A DNA stretch of 64,000 nucleotides, from the NCBI RefSeq assembly GCF_030127145.1, contig NZ_CP126158.1, forward strand, positions 992,001 to 1,056,000, in the 5' to 3' direction. The number at the start of each line of letters is the position of its first letter. The stretch's first letter is position 1. The notes beneath the pieces are model-generated. The model was not told where the DNA came from, searched no databases, and worked only from the letters and a program-made list of their open reading frames with translations. The position numbers were made by a program, and so were the translations under genes. Of the stretch, positions 62,572 through 64,000 are shown in pieces. The stretch comes from Halobaculum halobium (lineage in GTDB: Archaea > Halobacteriota > Halobacteria > Halobacteriales > Haloferacaceae).

Positions 62572-63063
62572 ATGAAGAACGGCGAGTTGGATTCGGTCGA
62601 CAGACACATCCTCTATTACCTTCAGCAGGACGCGCGAGGGACCTCATCGAGCGACATCGCCGAGAAGCTCGACCTCTCGGCGAGCACGGTTCGAACCCGG
62701 TTGAACAAGCTCGAAGCGTCGGGGATCGTCCGCGGCTACCACATCGACATCGACTACGACCTCGCGGGCTACCCGCTGTACACGAAGATCGTCTGTACGG
62801 CGACCATCCCCGAGCGCGACGAGCTGGGTCGGAAAGCCAGGGAGATCCGCGGAGTGACCGCCGTGCGAGAGATCATGACCGGCGAGCGGAACGTGTACGT
62901 GAACGCGATCGGCCGCGACCACGACGACCTCGACCGCATCAACCGAGAACTCGACGAACTTGGCCTGGATATCATCGACGAGCAACTCATCCGCGACGAA
63001 CACGTCTGCCCCTATCGGGGATTCCTCGATCCCGAGGAGGATCCCGACAGCGACGGGGCGTGA
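62572..63063 (+). CDS. Lrp/AsnC family transcription regulator
   Basis: 163 residues. The N-terminal helix-turn-helix (DSVDRHILYYLQQDARGTSSSDIAEKLDLSASTVRTRLNKLE) is followed by a RAM-type ligand domain (PLYTKIVCTATIPE, VTAVREIMTGERNVYVNAIG). The family senses amino acids and acts as a local repressor or activator, usually as an octamer. It is divergent from an amino acid permease, which is a classic Lrp target arrangement. The ATG at 62572 starts MKNGELDSVDRHILYYL; another in-frame ATG at 62542 adds ten residues and is less likely. Confidence 0.93.
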   Translation: MKNGELDSVDRHILYYLQQDARGTSSSDIAEKLDLSASTVRTRLNKLEASGIVRGYHIDIDYDLAGYPLYTKIVCTATIPERDELGRKAREIRGVTAVREIMTGERNVYVNAIGRDHDDLDRINRELDELGLDIIDEQLIRDEHVCPYRGFLDPEEDPDSDGA

Positions 63064-63195
63064 TCGTGGGACTCACCCGGATCCCGCGGAGTCGCCGCCG
63101 TGGTTCCGACGGGTCCGAGGATCATCACGGCACGCCCGAGCGTCGCCGTCGCGATGGCGACACCCTCAGGGAGCGCCGGGCAGATCCGTCCTGAC

Positions 63196-63483
63196 ATGCC
63201 CGCCGATCTCGACGAGAAGACGACCCGGTACGGAGAGATGCTCGCGGACGCGCTCGAGGAGGCGGAGGTGTGTGTTCCCGCGGGGACGCCCCTGTACGAG
63301 ATGGCGTTGGAGTGTGAGGAGATGGCCGTTTCCTACCTGGACGACGGCCGCCACTTCCGCGAGCGCGACGACCCGGTGAACGCGCTGGCGTCGTACTCCT
63401 ACGGCTACGGCTGGCTCGACTGCGGCGTCCGCATGGGGCTGTTCGCGATCCCCGACGACACCCGCTTGTTCACCACCGAGTGA
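63196..63483 (+). CDS. DUF357 family protein
   Basis: 95 residues, fully helical. MPADLDEKTTRYGEMLADALEEAEV and SYLDDGRHFRERDDPVNALASYSYGYGWLD match DUF357, an archaeal family of unknown role that resembles TPR-like helical hairpins. The PVNALASYSYGYGWLDCG helix is the best conserved part. ATG 63196 was chosen over 63100, whose extra sequence is basic. It lies 132 bases after the Lrp gene and 72 before the UspA gene on the same strand. Confidence 0.88.
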   Translation: MPADLDEKTTRYGEMLADALEEAEVCVPAGTPLYEMALECEEMAVSYLDDGRHFRERDDPVNALASYSYGYGWLDCGVRMGLFAIPDDTRLFTTE

Positions 63484-63555
63484 CGTGCTCAAAGGGCCTG
63501 CCTGAACATGGGAGACAGCGGCGGATTTATCGCCCGATCCGTACAACGTCCGACC

Positions 63556-64000
63556 ATGGACGACCACGAGTTCACCGAGATCGTCGTCGCGACCGACGGA
63601 AGCGATCCGGCAGACGCGGCCGTCGAGACCGGGCTCGCGCTCTCGGGCGCCCTCGGCGCCCGACTTCACGCGTGTACGGTAGTCGATCCATTCGCCACCG
63701 GCCAGCGGGTGACCGACCTCCGAGCGGCCCGCGAGGACGCCGACGACCGCGTCACGGCGATCGCCGAACTCGCCCGCGACGCCGGCATCGACGCCGAGCC
63801 GGTCGTCCGAGAGGGAACCCCACACCGTGAGCTGTCCGCGTATCTGAACGACGCCGGCGCAGACCTGCTCGTGATCGGTACCCACGGCCGCGGCGGGGCG
63901 CGGCGCGCGCTGCTCGGAAGCGTCGCGGAGAAGCTCGTTCGGACCGTCGACGTGCCCGTGCTCGTGGTTCACGGGGGCGACCTGCCCGGTGAGGACGGCC
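63556..64000 (+). CDS. Universal stress protein, 3'-truncated
   Basis: 148 residues are visible before the window ends. The strand EIVVATDGSDPADAAVETGLAL and the ATP-binding motif GTHGRGGARRALLGSVAEKLV are both present, so the Usp domain is essentially complete; only the last few residues or a second domain are cut off. A cytoplasmic ATP-binding stress protein is expected. ATG 63556 starts MDDHEFTEIVVATDG. Confidence 0.9.
   Translation, partial: MDDHEFTEIVVATDGSDPADAAVETGLALSGALGARLHACTVVDPFATGQRVTDLRAAREDADDRVTAIAELARDAGIDAEPVVREGTPHRELSAYLNDAGADLLVIGTHGRGGARRALLGSVAEKLVRTVDVPVLVVHGGDLPGEDG

Noticed and set aside
62690-62715. tRNA-like GGTTCGAACCC sequence
   Set aside because: It is inside the Lrp helix-turn-helix coding sequence, and no cloverleaf can be drawn around it.

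Overview
The window comes from a halophilic archaeon (class Halobacteria). Coding DNA is very GC-rich with G/C-biased third positions. The proteins are acidic (Asp/Glu-rich), exported proteins carry twin-arginine signals, and most promoters place a TATA element about 24-34 bases before an ATG or GTG with no leader. Family content fits too: TFB, UPF0058, METTL5-type methyltransferase, geranylgeranyl reductase, DICT protein, DUF357. The genus cannot be fixed from this sequence; Halorubrum- or Halobaculum-like genomes would fit the GC content.

Layout. 1-7.4 kb: end of a membrane protein, a CinA-like MoCF-domain protein, SurE, a PRC-barrel protein, a Tat protein/lipoprotein pair, a coiled-coil protein, a cysteine synthase family enzyme, DUF4112/UPF0058 and a ribbon-helix-helix protein. 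7.6-15.2 kb: a sulfite-oxidase-like molybdoenzyme, isochorismate synthase, an M24 peptidase, a rhomboid protease, METTL5 with a co-transcribed partner, and TFB. 15.4-22.3 kb: a TIGR03663-like membrane protein, UspA, an M20 amidohydrolase, a multispan membrane protein and geranylgeranyl reductase. 22.4-29.4 kb: a complete BMP-type (nucleoside/purine) ABC importer, with a phosphohexomutase gene upstream on the same strand. 29.7-37.4 kb: acylphosphatase, an RND exporter with a secreted CARDB-like partner, a DICT protein, a zinc-finger-like protein, DoxX and an ATP-NAD kinase family protein. 37.5-48.4 kb: AbrB-PhoU regulator, a WHy-domain surface protein, small haloarchaeal proteins, SRPBCC and nitrilase, aldehyde dehydrogenase, DUF4112, RIO-like kinase and acyl-CoA dehydrogenase. 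48.6-64 kb: histidine kinase, sugar isomerase/PfkB kinase pair, MFS and NCS2 transporters, a second M24 peptidase, ZIP transporter, thioredoxin reductase, an APC-UspA fusion permease divergent from an Lrp regulator, DUF357 and a UspA running off the end.

The most striking global feature is sequence quality. At least seven single-base deletions, all of the same sign, split five otherwise well-preserved genes: lipoprotein 4175-4683, M24 peptidase 9893-11069 (two), METTL5 12877-13559, phosphohexomutase 27985-29345 and MFS transporter 53209-54523 (two). A possible eighth lies at 43775-43929. Most sit in G/C or A/T homopolymers, which points to sequencing or assembly error rather than real pseudogenes.

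I see no CRISPR array, transposase, rRNA or tRNA. The region is mostly housekeeping chromosome. The best candidates for under-described biology are: the RND/CARDB export pair with a palindrome at its start; the rhomboid protease with a sequon-rich exterior domain; the METTL5 partner gene; the isomerase/sugar-kinase pair; the Lrp/APC-UspA divergon with a 15-bp inverted repeat; and a hairpin-like repeat upstream of tfb.
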